Source: Nocardioides sp. QY071 (GTDB taxonomy: Bacteria > Actinomycetota > Actinomycetes > Propionibacteriales > Nocardioidaceae). Taken from it: a DNA stretch of 64,000 nt. The stretch is taken from contig NZ_CP124681.1 of the NCBI RefSeq assembly GCF_029961765.1, forward strand, positions 5,456,001-5,520,000, given 5' to 3'. Under the pieces are notes generated by a model. It searched no databases. It saw only the letters and a list, made by a program, of their open reading frames with translations, and was not told the origin of the DNA. Of this stretch, positions 15,921-23,474 are shown piece after piece. Numbering within the stretch: position 1 is the first letter of the stretch; the number at the start of each line of letters is the position of its first letter. A program made the position numbers and the translations under genes.

Positions 15921-16712
15921 GTGATGATGCGACCGGCCGAGCTCGAGGGCGTGCGCGCCGGCACCATCGACCTCGCGTTCCGGCGCTGGGACCGCCCGCG
16001 GGTCAAGGTCGGCACCCGGCTGCGCACCGCGGTCGGCGTGGTCGAGGTGACCAGCGTCGAGGAGGTCGCGCTCTCCCGGCTGCGGGCCGAGGACGCCCGT
16101 CGCGCGGGAGCCGCGTCGCTGAACGCGCTCAAGGACGCCCTCGCCGCGCGGGCCGACCGCCCGGTGTTCCGCGTCGGGCTCCGGTACGGCGGCACCGACC
16201 CTCGCGAGACGCTCCGCGCCGCCATCCCGGGGACCGCCGAGATCGTCACCATCCTCGCCGGGCTCGACCGGCTCGACGCGGCCTCGCCGATCGGGCCGTG
16301 GACCCGCACCACGCTGCGGATCATCGACCGCAACCCGGAGGTCCGTGCCCCCGACCTCGCGGCCGAGCTGGGCCGCGAGACGCCCGACTTCAAGAAGGAC
16401 GTGCGCAAGCTCAAGGAGCGGGGCCTGACCGAGTCGCTCGCGATCGGCTACCGGCTCTCGCCCCGCGGCGAGGCCGTCCTGGACCATGTGGACGGCCCGC
16501 GCGAGCGCGCCCCCCGCCGCGCCGGGACCGCGCTGCCGCGCACCATCGGCGCCCCGGCCACCCGCGCGCTGCGGGCGGTCGACGTCCACACCCTCGAGGC
16601 CGTCAGCGGCTGGACCCGGGCCGACCTCGCCGCGCTGCACGGCGTCGGGCCGATCGCGCTCGACCGGCTCGAGGCGGCGATGAGCGAGCTCGGCCTCGGC
16701 TATGCGACCTGA
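15921..16712 (+). CDS. ASCH-domain protein with C-terminal helix-hairpin-helix
   Basis: 263 residues in three parts. Residues 1-95 look like an ASCH (PUA-like) RNA-binding module (GVRAGTIDLAFRRWDRPRVK... VEVTSVEEVAL). Residues 130-195 form a helical winged-helix-like segment (RIIDRNPEVRAPDLAAELGRETPDFKKDVRKL). The last 50 residues resemble a helix-hairpin-helix (LAALHGVGPIALDRL), as found in DNA- or RNA-binding proteins. A TATGCT hexamer ends 7 nt before the GTG at 15921, favouring that leaderless start. Function unknown; nucleic-acid binding is inferred. Confidence 0.75.
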   Translation: MMMRPAELEGVRAGTIDLAFRRWDRPRVKVGTRLRTAVGVVEVTSVEEVALSRLRAEDARRAGAASLNALKDALAARADRPVFRVGLRYGGTDPRETLRAAIPGTAEIVTILAGLDRLDAASPIGPWTRTTLRIIDRNPEVRAPDLAAELGRETPDFKKDVRKLKERGLTESLAIGYRLSPRGEAVLDHVDGPRERAPRRAGTALPRTIGAPATRALRAVDVHTLEAVSGWTRADLAALHGVGPIALDRLEAAMSELGLGYAT

Positions 16713-17055
16713 CCTGCTCCGGCGGCTGCTCGTCACGATCGCCGCGCTGGCGGGGCTGTTCGCCATGCACGGCATGGCCGACCACGGCGTGGCCTCCGCC
16801 CCGCTGCCCGCCGCAGCCGTCACCCATCACGACGCGGCCCCGCCCGACCACGGCGGCTCCACCGGCCACGACCTGACCGGGCTGTGCCTGGCCCTGCTGG
16901 TGGTGGCGGCCGGCCTGGGTGTCGGTCTGCTCGCCGTACGGCGTCCGCTGGTCGCCGCCCGCGAGGCGCCCGCCCGCTGGCAGGTCCTGGTCGCCCGGGC
17001 CGCGCGCTTCCGCGATCCACCTGATCTCCACCGGCTGTCGGTGCAGCGCTGCTGA
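16702..17055 (+). CDS. DUF6153-like small membrane protein
   Basis: 117 residues: an N-terminal hydrophobic helix (about 8-24), a His-rich extracytoplasmic loop (MHGMADHG, THHDAAPPDHGG), a second helix (about 58-82), and a basic C-terminal tail. Matches the actinobacterial DUF6153 pattern by layout. It overlaps the ASCH gene by 11 nt and lies 52 nt upstream of a DUF305 gene, a pairing common in metal-associated loci. The histidines suggest, but do not prove, metal binding. Confidence 0.7.
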   Translation: MRPDLLRRLLVTIAALAGLFAMHGMADHGVASAPLPAAAVTHHDAAPPDHGGSTGHDLTGLCLALLVVAAGLGVGLLAVRRPLVAAREAPARWQVLVARAARFRDPPDLHRLSVQRC

Positions 17056-17107
17056 GGAGCCCCCGCTCCCACCCGCAGACGCACACCGAACAGACCAGGA
17101 GAACGAC

Positions 17108-17758
17108 GTGCACCGCACCACCCTGCGCCGGCTGGCCTCCGCCACCGGCGCGATCACCCTTGCCCTGGGCCTCGCCGCGTGCGGCGACGACGGCGGCGAC
17201 AGCAGGCCCGCGGCGGTCGAGACCGCCCGCAACGGGGACGTCTTCAACCGTGCCGACGTCGACTTCGCGACCGCGATGATCCCGCACCACGCGCAGGCGC
17301 TGCGGATGGCACTGCTGGCCCAGGACCGCCCGCTGCCCGACGAGGTCCGGGCGCTGGTCGACCAGGTCCAGGCCGCCCAGACCCCGGAGGTCGAGACGAT
17401 GACGACCTGGCTGACCGACTGGGGCAAGGACATCCCGGCCACCTCGATGGACCACGCCAACGCCGGCCACGACATGGAGGACATGGATGACATGGATGAC
17501 ATGGATGGCATGGGTGGCTCCGCGATGCCGGGGATGATGTCCGGCGAGCAGATGGAGGAGCTCGAGGGCTCCTCCGACGCCGACTTCCCGAGGCTGTGGA
17601 TGACGATGATGATCGAGCACCACGAGGGCGCGATCACCATGGCGAAGGCCGAGCAGGCGGACGGGAGGTTCCCGGACGCGATCGCCCTCGCGGAGTCCAT
17701 CGCCGAGAGCCAGGCGGCCGAGATCGCCACCATGGAGGACCTGCTCGGGAACGGCTGA
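17108..17758 (+). CDS. DUF305 family lipoprotein
   Basis: 216 residues. The signal sequence ends in the lipobox LAAC, so this is a lipoprotein. The DUF305 fold is marked by two copies of a DF-x-MIPHH or MMIEHHEGA type motif (DVDFATAMIPHHAQALRMA near residue 57; MTMMIEHHEGAITMAKAEQ near 172), each supplying paired histidines, possibly for copper. Between them is an Asp/Met-rich stretch near residues 122-140, encoded by tandem GACATGGAT repeats (about 17470-17510). The GTG start has AGGAG 6 nt upstream. Confidence 0.88.
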   Translation: MHRTTLRRLASATGAITLALGLAACGDDGGDSRPAAVETARNGDVFNRADVDFATAMIPHHAQALRMALLAQDRPLPDEVRALVDQVQAAQTPEVETMTTWLTDWGKDIPATSMDHANAGHDMEDMDDMDDMDGMGGSAMPGMMSGEQMEELEGSSDADFPRLWMTMMIEHHEGAITMAKAEQADGRFPDAIALAESIAESQAAEIATMEDLLGNG

Positions 17759-17812
17759 TCAACGCGGCATCAGGGGGCTGACAACACCCGGTCGCCGTCC
17801 TAGGGTCGGGCC

Positions 17813-18751
17813 ATGCGCCACACCACCCTGCACCGGATGCTCGGGGTCGCTGCCGGCTCCCTGATGCTCGCCGTACCACTCGCGTCCGCCGTGCCCACGG
17901 TGGCGAGCGCCGGCGCCGCCTCCCCGGGCGTCGCCGACTGCCGGGACGGCTCGGCCGCCCGGGTGGCCGAGGGTTCGCACGCCGCCGAGCCGGAGCTGTA
18001 CCCGAAGAACGAGGCCAAGAAGTACGGCGTCATCAAGGACTCGCCCTACCTCGGCAACGGCACGGTCACCGTCAAGACGGTCTTCCACGTGATCACCGAC
18101 GGCGCCAGCCAGGCCGACCGGGACCGGCTCGCGAGCATGGTGCACGCGCAGATGGACGTGCTCAACGCGTCCTACTCCGGGCAGACCGCGGCGGACGCCG
18201 CCGACACCCCGTTCCGGTTCGCGCTCGACTCGATCCGGTTCGTCGACAACCCGGCCTGGCGCACGGTGACGCCCGGCAAGACCGAGCGCGACATGAAGCA
18301 GGCGCTCCACACCGGCGACTCGACGGTCCTCAACGTCTACACGGCCGACATCGGCGACGGCCTGCTCGGCTGGGCGTACTTCCCGAAGGGCTACAACAAC
18401 GGCCGCGACTACATCGACGGCGTCGTGATGCTCGACGAGTCGATGCCGGGCGGCACCGCCGGCAAGTACTCCCTCGGCGACACCCTGACCCACGAGGTCG
18501 GGCACTGGCTGATGCTCGAGCACACCTTCCAGGGCGGCTGCTCGGCGTCCGGCGACGGCGTGGCCGACACCCCGCGCGAGGCGACCGCGCAGTTCGACTG
18601 CCCGGAGGGCGCCGACACCTGCTCGGCCCCGGGCCTCGACCCGATCCACAACTTCATGGACTACACCCAGGACTCCTGCATGAATATGTTTACGAGGGGC
18701 CAGGCCCAGCGGATGAGCGATGCGTGGGTGGCCTTCCGCGCGAAGCCGTAA
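17813..18751 (+). CDS. Secreted M43-family zinc metalloprotease
   Basis: 312 residues with a Sec signal peptide (cleavage after about residue 33). The catalytic zinc motif HEVGHWLMLEH (about residues 226-236) has the HExxHxxGxxH-like spacing with Leu-Glu in the middle, and NFMDYTQDSC supplies the Met-turn about 55 residues later; four C-terminal cysteines could form disulfides. This is the pappalysin/cytophagalysin (M43B) type. The ATG is 6 nt after a TAGGGT hexamer (17801-17806), so translation is probably leaderless. Confidence 0.9.
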   Translation: MRHTTLHRMLGVAAGSLMLAVPLASAVPTVASAGAASPGVADCRDGSAARVAEGSHAAEPELYPKNEAKKYGVIKDSPYLGNGTVTVKTVFHVITDGASQADRDRLASMVHAQMDVLNASYSGQTAADAADTPFRFALDSIRFVDNPAWRTVTPGKTERDMKQALHTGDSTVLNVYTADIGDGLLGWAYFPKGYNNGRDYIDGVVMLDESMPGGTAGKYSLGDTLTHEVGHWLMLEHTFQGGCSASGDGVADTPREATAQFDCPEGADTCSAPGLDPIHNFMDYTQDSCMNMFTRGQAQRMSDAWVAFRAKP

Positions 18752-18769
18752 CCCTCATCGGTGATCGGC

Positions 18770-18796
18770 TGTCACACCCGGCACCCGGCCGGTGTC
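18770..18796 (+). promoter_or_regulatory. Candidate ECF41 promoter of the carboxymuconolactone-decarboxylase/sigma operon
   Basis: TGTCACA (18770-18776), 16 bp, then TGTC (18793-18796), ending 8 nt before the ATG. The published ECF41 consensus is TGTCACA-N16-CGTC, so only one position deviates. It stands before the gene that precedes the ECF41 sigma gene, where autoregulated COE promoters are expected. Confidence 0.6.
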
Positions 18797-18804
18797 TTGA
18801 TGGC

Positions 18805-19398
18805 ATGACCACCTCAGGAACCCGCATCCCCGCCGCCCCGATCAACGGCCTCTTCGGTGCCGTCGTCAAGAGGTTCGCCGCCAAGATGTTCGGCAGCGTG
18901 CCGGAGTCGCTCGGTGTCATGTGGCACCACCAGCCCGCCCTGAAGGCGAGCATGTCCTACGGCCAGAAGCTGCAGAAGTGGGACGAGTGCGACGAGACCC
19001 TCAAGACCTACGCCCACATGGCCGTCGCCTCCCTGGTCGGCTGCTCGTGGTGCCTCGACTTCAACTACTTCATGGCCCGTGACAAGGGCCTCGACCTCGA
19101 CAAGGCACGCGAGGTCCCGAACTGGCGGGCCTCCACGGTCTTCTCGACGCTGGAGCGCCAGGTGCTGGAGTACGCCGAGGCGGCCAGCCAGACTCCGCCT
19201 GCGGTCACCGACGAGATGGTCGAGCCGCTGCTCTCCGCCCTGGGCCCGGCCGGCCTGATCGAGCTCACCACGGTGATCGGCTTCGCGAACATGACCACCC
19301 GGTCCAACACCGCGCTGGGCATCGAGTCCGAGGGCTTCGCCTCGGCCTGCGGCATGAAGCCGCTCGCCGAGCGGCCCGCCGTAGGCTCGCCGGCATGA
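18805..19398 (+). CDS. Carboxymuconolactone decarboxylase-family (AhpD-like) protein
   Basis: 197 residues, all-helical AhpD-like fold with the redox motif GCSWCLDFN (CxxC near residues 69-72) inside the typical KTYAHMAVASLVGCSWC helix. Members reduce peroxidases or act as peroxidase-like stress enzymes; true decarboxylase activity is unlikely. It overlaps the sigma-factor gene by 4 nt and carries an ECF41-like promoter, making it the COE partner of that sigma factor. Confidence 0.88.
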   Translation: MTTSGTRIPAAPINGLFGAVVKRFAAKMFGSVPESLGVMWHHQPALKASMSYGQKLQKWDECDETLKTYAHMAVASLVGCSWCLDFNYFMARDKGLDLDKAREVPNWRASTVFSTLERQVLEYAEAASQTPPAVTDEMVEPLLSALGPAGLIELTTVIGFANMTTRSNTALGIESEGFASACGMKPLAERPAVGSPA

Positions 19399-20264
19399 GC
19401 GATCCCTTCGTCGCCCACCGCAACCTGCTCTTCACGGTCGCCTACGAGATGCTCGGCTCCGCGGCCGATGCCGAGGACGTCGTGCAGGAGACCTGGCTGC
19501 GGTGGGCGGACGTGGACCAGGCGCAGGTGAACGAGCCGCGCGCGTACCTGGTCCGGATCGTCACCCGACAAGCGCTCAACCGGCTGCGCACGCTGAGCCG
19601 GCGCCGCGAGGACTACGTCGGCGAGTGGCTCCCCGAGCCGCTGCTCACCGCCCCCGACGTCGCCGAGGACGTCGAGCTCGCCGACAGCGTGTCGATGGCG
19701 ATGCTCACCGTCCTCGAGACGCTGGGGCCGACCGAGCGCGCGGTGTTCGTGCTGCGCGAGGTCTTCGAGCTGCCGTACGACGAGATCGCGACCGCCGTCG
19801 GCAAGACGTCGGCCGCGGTCCGCCAGATCGCCACCCGGGCCCGCAACCACGTCGCGGCGCGCCGGCCGCGGGTCGACGTCGACCGCGGCGAGCAGCAGGC
19901 CGTCGTCGCCAGCTTCCTGGCCGCGGTGCAGGGCGGCGACCTCCAGGCGCTGCTCGACTCGCTGGCGCCCGACGTGGTGCTGCTGGCCGACCACGGCGGC
20001 GTCGCCCAGGCGATCCGCAAGCCCCTGCACGGCTCCGAGCCCGTGGCCCGGCTGCTGGCGAACTTCGCCACCTTCGCCCCGGACGGGGTCATCGAGCCGG
20101 TCTGGATCAACGGCTCGCTCGGCGCCCGGATCGAAGCGCGCGGCGAGGTCACCGCGATCAGCCTGGAGGTCGAGGACGGCCGGATCAAGCAGATCCTCGT
20201 GGTCCGCAACCCGGCCAAGCTCACCTCGCTCACCGAGGAGATCGTGCTGAGCCGCGACGCCTAG
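19395..20264 (+). CDS. ECF41-group sigma factor with fused SnoaL-like domain
   Basis: 289 residues: sigma region 2 (about 8-75; AEDVVQETWLRW), region 4 (about 115-160; FELPYDEIATAVGKTSAAVRQIA), then a NTF2/SnoaL-like extension to the end. The linker has WLPEP (78-82) and the C-terminus NPAKL (272-276), matching the WLPEP and NPDKL motifs reported for ECF41. In this group the extension regulates activity instead of a separate anti-sigma factor. It is cotranscribed with the AhpD-like partner. The inducing signal is unknown. Confidence 0.92.
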   Translation: MSDPFVAHRNLLFTVAYEMLGSAADAEDVVQETWLRWADVDQAQVNEPRAYLVRIVTRQALNRLRTLSRRREDYVGEWLPEPLLTAPDVAEDVELADSVSMAMLTVLETLGPTERAVFVLREVFELPYDEIATAVGKTSAAVRQIATRARNHVAARRPRVDVDRGEQQAVVASFLAAVQGGDLQALLDSLAPDVVLLADHGGVAQAIRKPLHGSEPVARLLANFATFAPDGVIEPVWINGSLGARIEARGEVTAISLEVEDGRIKQILVVRNPAKLTSLTEEIVLSRDA

Positions 20265-20851
20265 ATGAGGTCGGCGACCGAGCCCACGACGGTGCCGTAG
20301 ACGTCGCCGATGGTGGCCAGCGCCGCGGCATGCAGCTGCGCGGCGGGCACGTCGCCGGCGGCGCTCGGCAGCGAGCGGGTCGCACAGGCGTCGGCGACCA
20401 CGGTGACGTCGTACCCGCGCAGGAGGGCGCCCTCGGCGGTGAACGTGACGCACATGTGGGTCATGAAGCCGGCGAGCACGACCTGCTGGTTGCCGGCCGC
20501 CTCGAGGAGGTCCGCGAGGTCGGTGCCGTGGAACGAGTTGGGCGCACCCTTGGTGACCACCGCCTCGCCCTCGACCGGGCGCACCCTGTCGTGGATCGAG
20601 CCGATCCCGGCGGAGACGTCGTAGAGGCTGCCGGGGCCGTCGTCGTGCTGCACGTGGACGACGGTCGCGCCGGCCGCGCGGGCCTTGCCGAGCAGGTCGG
20701 CGGCCCGGTCGAGCGCGGCGTCCCAGCCCTCCAGCTCCATCGCGCCGGTCGTGTAGGTGACCTGGTAGTCGATGAGGACCACCGTCGCGTCGGCGAGGGT
20801 GGCGGGGACGTCGGCAGCGCCGCCGAGGGTGCGGAGCGGGGTCGAGGTCAT
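20261..20851 (-). CDS. Isochorismatase-family cysteine hydrolase
   Basis: 196 residues. The Asp-Lys-Cys triad is visible: VVLIDYQ near residue 28, VVTKGAPNSF near 100 and THMCVTFTAEGALLRGYDVTVV near 130-150, with the family cis-peptide region before the cysteine. Such enzymes hydrolyse amides, nicotinamide or isochorismate. It is divergent from a GlxA-like AraC regulator that usually controls such genes. AAAGGA precedes the ATG. Its 3' end overlaps the ECF41 gene by 4 nt. Confidence 0.9.
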   Translation of the reverse strand: MTSTPLRTLGGAADVPATLADATVVLIDYQVTYTTGAMELEGWDAALDRAADLLGKARAAGATVVHVQHDDGPGSLYDVSAGIGSIHDRVRPVEGEAVVTKGAPNSFHGTDLADLLEAAGNQQVVLAGFMTHMCVTFTAEGALLRGYDVTVVADACATRSLPSAAGDVPAAQLHAAALATIGDVYGTVVGSVADLI

Positions 20852-20956
20852 GGGGTTTCCTTTCCAGCGGTGGGGTGCTTCCATGGTGGCTGACCCGAAA
20901 CACACTCAACAGGTCGAATCGGGTCGCCTGTCATCGACATCGGCCGGAGGTACGAC

Positions 20957-22003
20957 GTGGCGCCACCGCGGGTCGCCGTGATCGCCGTGGAGGGGATCAG
21001 CCCGTTCCACCTGTCCGTGCCGTCGCTGGTGTGGGGCGCCGAGCAGCCGGTCGGCGAGATGACGCCGTGGCCGATCGAGCTGGCCGCCGTACGCCCCGGT
21101 CCGCTGCGGACCTCGGCCGGCTACGCGATCACCGTCGAGCATGGCCTCGACGCGGTCGCGCGGGCCGACATCGTCGTGATGCCGTGGTGGAACGACCCCG
21201 AGCGGCCCGCCCCCGAGCCCGTGCTCGCGGCCCTGCGCGCCGCCCACGACCGCGGTGCCCAGGTGGTCGGGCTGTGCCTCGGCGTGTTCGTGCTCGCCGA
21301 CGCCGGCCTGCTCGACGGCCGCGCCGCGACCACCCACTGGCAGTGGGCCGACACCTTCCGCCGCCGGTTCCCGGCGGTCGAGCTGCGCCCCGAGACGCTG
21401 TACGTCGACGAGGGCTCGGTCATCACCGGCGCCGGCGCGACGGCAGGGGTGGACACCTGCCTCCACGTCCTGGCCCAGCGAGCCGGACAGTCCACCGCCA
21501 CCCGGGTCGCGCGCCGGATCGTCGCGGCGCCCCACCGCGCCGGCGGTCAGGCCCAGTACATCGAGACCCCCGTCCCCGAGGCCTCCGACGACGCCGTCGC
21601 CCGCGCCATGGCCTGGGCGGCCGGCTCCCTCGACACCCCGCTCGGCATCGACGCGCTCGCCGGCCATGCCTGCATGAGCCGCAGCTCCTTCACCCGCGCG
21701 TTCCGGGCGCGCACCGGCTCCAGCGTGCACCCCTGGCTGGTCGCCCAACGGGTGGCCCGCGCCCAGGACCTGCTGGAGACCACCGCCCTCGGCGTCGACG
21801 AGGTCGCCCGCCGCGTCGGCTTCGGTACGGCGGCCCGGCTGCGGACCCACTTCACCGCCGCGCTCGGGGTGACCCCGACCCGCTATCGCTCGGACTTCGC
21901 CCGACGCGTCGACGCGGCCGGCTCCGTGCCGAGCAGCACCGGCATCAGCTCGCGGACCTGGGCGCGCAGGTCGTCGAGCACGCCCTCCCTCTCGCAGAGG
22001 TAG
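20957..22003 (+). CDS. GlxA-like transcriptional regulator (DJ-1/PfpI + AraC)
   Basis: 348 residues. A DJ-1/PfpI-like domain spans about 5-175 (nucleophile-elbow position GLCLGVFVLADAGLLDGR), and an AraC DNA-binding domain about 215-312 with LAGHACMSRSSFTRAFRARTG and VARRVGFGTAARLRTHFTAALGVTPTRYR. About 35 residues follow the AraC domain and are encoded antisense to the end of the TetR gene; they may be a neutral read-through tail. The GTG start lies 105 bp from the divergent isochorismatase gene, its probable target. Confidence 0.88.
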   Translation: MAPPRVAVIAVEGISPFHLSVPSLVWGAEQPVGEMTPWPIELAAVRPGPLRTSAGYAITVEHGLDAVARADIVVMPWWNDPERPAPEPVLAALRAAHDRGAQVVGLCLGVFVLADAGLLDGRAATTHWQWADTFRRRFPAVELRPETLYVDEGSVITGAGATAGVDTCLHVLAQRAGQSTATRVARRIVAAPHRAGGQAQYIETPVPEASDDAVARAMAWAAGSLDTPLGIDALAGHACMSRSSFTRAFRARTGSSVHPWLVAQRVARAQDLLETTALGVDEVARRVGFGTAARLRTHFTAALGVTPTRYRSDFARRVDAAGSVPSSTGISSRTWARRSSSTPSLSQR

Positions 22004-22536
22004 CCGAGGAGCGCCTGCTGGAACAGGCCGTCGAGCAGGCCGTAGGTGACGTGCGGGGTCATCGCGGCGGGCCGCCCGGCGAGCTCGGCGTAGGTCGAGA
22101 CGACCCGCCAGACCATGTCCTCGAGCGTCTGGTCGATCTGCAGGACGGCCTCGCGCAGGCTCTCCTCGAACATGCTCTGGGAGCGCAGGTCGTACCAGAG
22201 CCGGTGCATCGGCGCCTCGTCGACGATGGTCTCGGCGAGCTTGTCGGCGAACGCCTCGACCAGGCCCTCGGGGGTGGTCGCGTCGGCGACGACGCCGTCG
22301 TAGCGGTGCACGCAGGTGGCCTTGTACTGGCGCACGCAGTAGACGATCAGCTCGAGCTTGTCGTGGAAGTAGTAGTGGACGACGCCGTGGGAGAACTCGG
22401 AGTTGTTGGCGATCTCGCGCAGGCTGGCGCGCGCGTAGCCGAGCTCGCCGAGGGTGCGCAGGGCCGAGTCGGCCAGGGCGCGGCGCCGCTCGTCGTGCTT
22501 GTCGGCGGGCGTACGACGCGCGGTCGCTGTCGTCAT
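21883..22536 (-). CDS. TetR family regulator
   Basis: 217 residues with an N-terminal TetR DNA-binding domain (DERRRALADSALRTLGELGYARASLREIANNSEFSHGVVHYYF-type sequence, residues 14-60) and a TetR_C domain. The start at 22536 is preferred to an upstream ATG. Its 3' end overlaps the GlxA-like gene by 121 bp, convergently. It is divergent from the SDR operon, and three palindromic sites with exact 22-bp spacing lie in the 148-bp gap, so it probably represses both itself and the catabolic genes. Confidence 0.9.
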   Translation of the reverse strand: MTTATARRTPADKHDERRRALADSALRTLGELGYARASLREIANNSEFSHGVVHYYFHDKLELIVYCVRQYKATCVHRYDGVVADATTPEGLVEAFADKLAETIVDEAPMHRLWYDLRSQSMFEESLREAVLQIDQTLEDMVWRVVSTYAELAGRPAAMTPHVTYGLLDGLFQQALLGYLCEREGVLDDLRAQVRELMPVLLGTEPAASTRRAKSER

Positions 22537-22569
22537 GGGGCCCGACCCTACCGCCTCCGGCGCCATCTC

Positions 22570-22628
22570 TGGACGATCGCCCAGATATTTCTTGACGATC
22601 GTCCAAAAAAGTCTTGACAGTCGTCAAG
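22570..22628. promoter_or_regulatory. Three phased TetR-type operators
   Basis: Three palindromic sites: TGGACGATCGCCCAG (22570-22584), TTGACGATCGTCCAA (22592-22606) and CTTGACAGTCGTCAAG (22613-22628). Their centres, 22576.5, 22598.5 and 22620.5, are exactly 22 bp apart, two helical turns, so bound dimers would stack on one face. The second and third contain TTGACG/TTGACA, possible -35 boxes of the SDR operon. Confidence 0.65.
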
Positions 22629-22684
22629 GAAACGGAGTTGTGTGGCCCACGTCACCCACGAGCACGACGAAGGAGTCGCACACC

Positions 22685-23473
22685 ATGACCGAAGCAGAGC
22701 TCGCCGGGCGCACCGCGCTCGTCACCGGCGGCGCCCAGGGCCTGGGCCGGAAGTTCGCGGAGCACCTCGCCGCCGCCGGTGCCACCGTCGTGGTCGCCGA
22801 CCTCCAGGACGCCAAGGGCAAGGAGGTCGCCGACGCGGTGGGCGGCCACTTCGTCCACCTCGACGTCACCCAGGACGACTCCTGGGCCGCCGCCGTCGCC
22901 GCCGCGGTCGAGCAGGCGGGCGGCCTCGACATCCTGGTCAACAACGCCGGCATCGAGATCGCCGGACTCTTCGTCGACCTCGATCCCGACGTCGTACGCC
23001 GGATCCTCGACGTCAATGTCGTCGGCACCTCGCTCGGCATCAAGCACGCCTTCCGCACCATGGGCCCCGGCGGCGCGGCCGGCAAGGGCGGCGTCGTCAT
23101 CAACATCGCCTCGGTCGCCGCAACCATCGCCTTCCCGGCGCTGTCGGCGTACTCCGCCTCGAAGTCCGCGGTCGACCGGATCACCCGGATCGCCGCGATG
23201 GAGAGCGGCAAGCTCGGGCTCGGCGTCCGGGTCAACTGCGTCTACCCCGGCCTGGTCCCCAACGAGATGGGCGCCGGCCTGGCCAACGAGATGACCACGC
23301 TCGGGCTGTTCCCCTCACCCGAGGAGGCGGTCGCGGGCGTCGTCGCGCTGACGCCGTCGGGCCGGTTGGCCACCGAGGACGAGATCGCCGACGCGGTCGC
23401 CTTCCTCGCCTCCGACCGGGCGCAGTTCGTCAACGGCGCCGGCCTGCCGGTCGACGGCGGAATGGGGATGTGA
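22685..23473 (+). CDS. Short-chain dehydrogenase/reductase
   Basis: 262 residues with a classical SDR fold: cofactor motif TGGAQGLG (about 14-21), an acidic residue at the end of strand 2 (VADLQ) favouring NAD(H), NNAG (about 88-91), and the catalytic Ser-Tyr-Lys seen as NIASVAAT...YSASKSA. The C-terminal FVNGAGLPVDGGMGM is standard. AAGGAG lies 9 nt before the ATG. It opens an operon with a saccharopine-dehydrogenase-like protein and an acyl-CoA synthetase; the substrate is probably a hydroxy/keto acyl or cyclic alcohol. Confidence 0.9.
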   Translation: MTEAELAGRTALVTGGAQGLGRKFAEHLAAAGATVVVADLQDAKGKEVADAVGGHFVHLDVTQDDSWAAAVAAAVEQAGGLDILVNNAGIEIAGLFVDLDPDVVRRILDVNVVGTSLGIKHAFRTMGPGGAAGKGGVVINIASVAATIAFPALSAYSASKSAVDRITRIAAMESGKLGLGVRVNCVYPGLVPNEMGAGLANEMTTLGLFPSPEEAVAGVVALTPSGRLATEDEIADAVAFLASDRAQFVNGAGLPVDGGMGM

Positions 23474-23474
23474 G

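Noticed and set aside
14588..16414. A 608-residue frame as a fusion of the CDF transporter with an upstream domain
   Set aside because: The part upstream of 15511 is antisense to the ASCH gene and in another frame of the ArsR gene; the ATGA overlap at 15508-15511 marks the true start.
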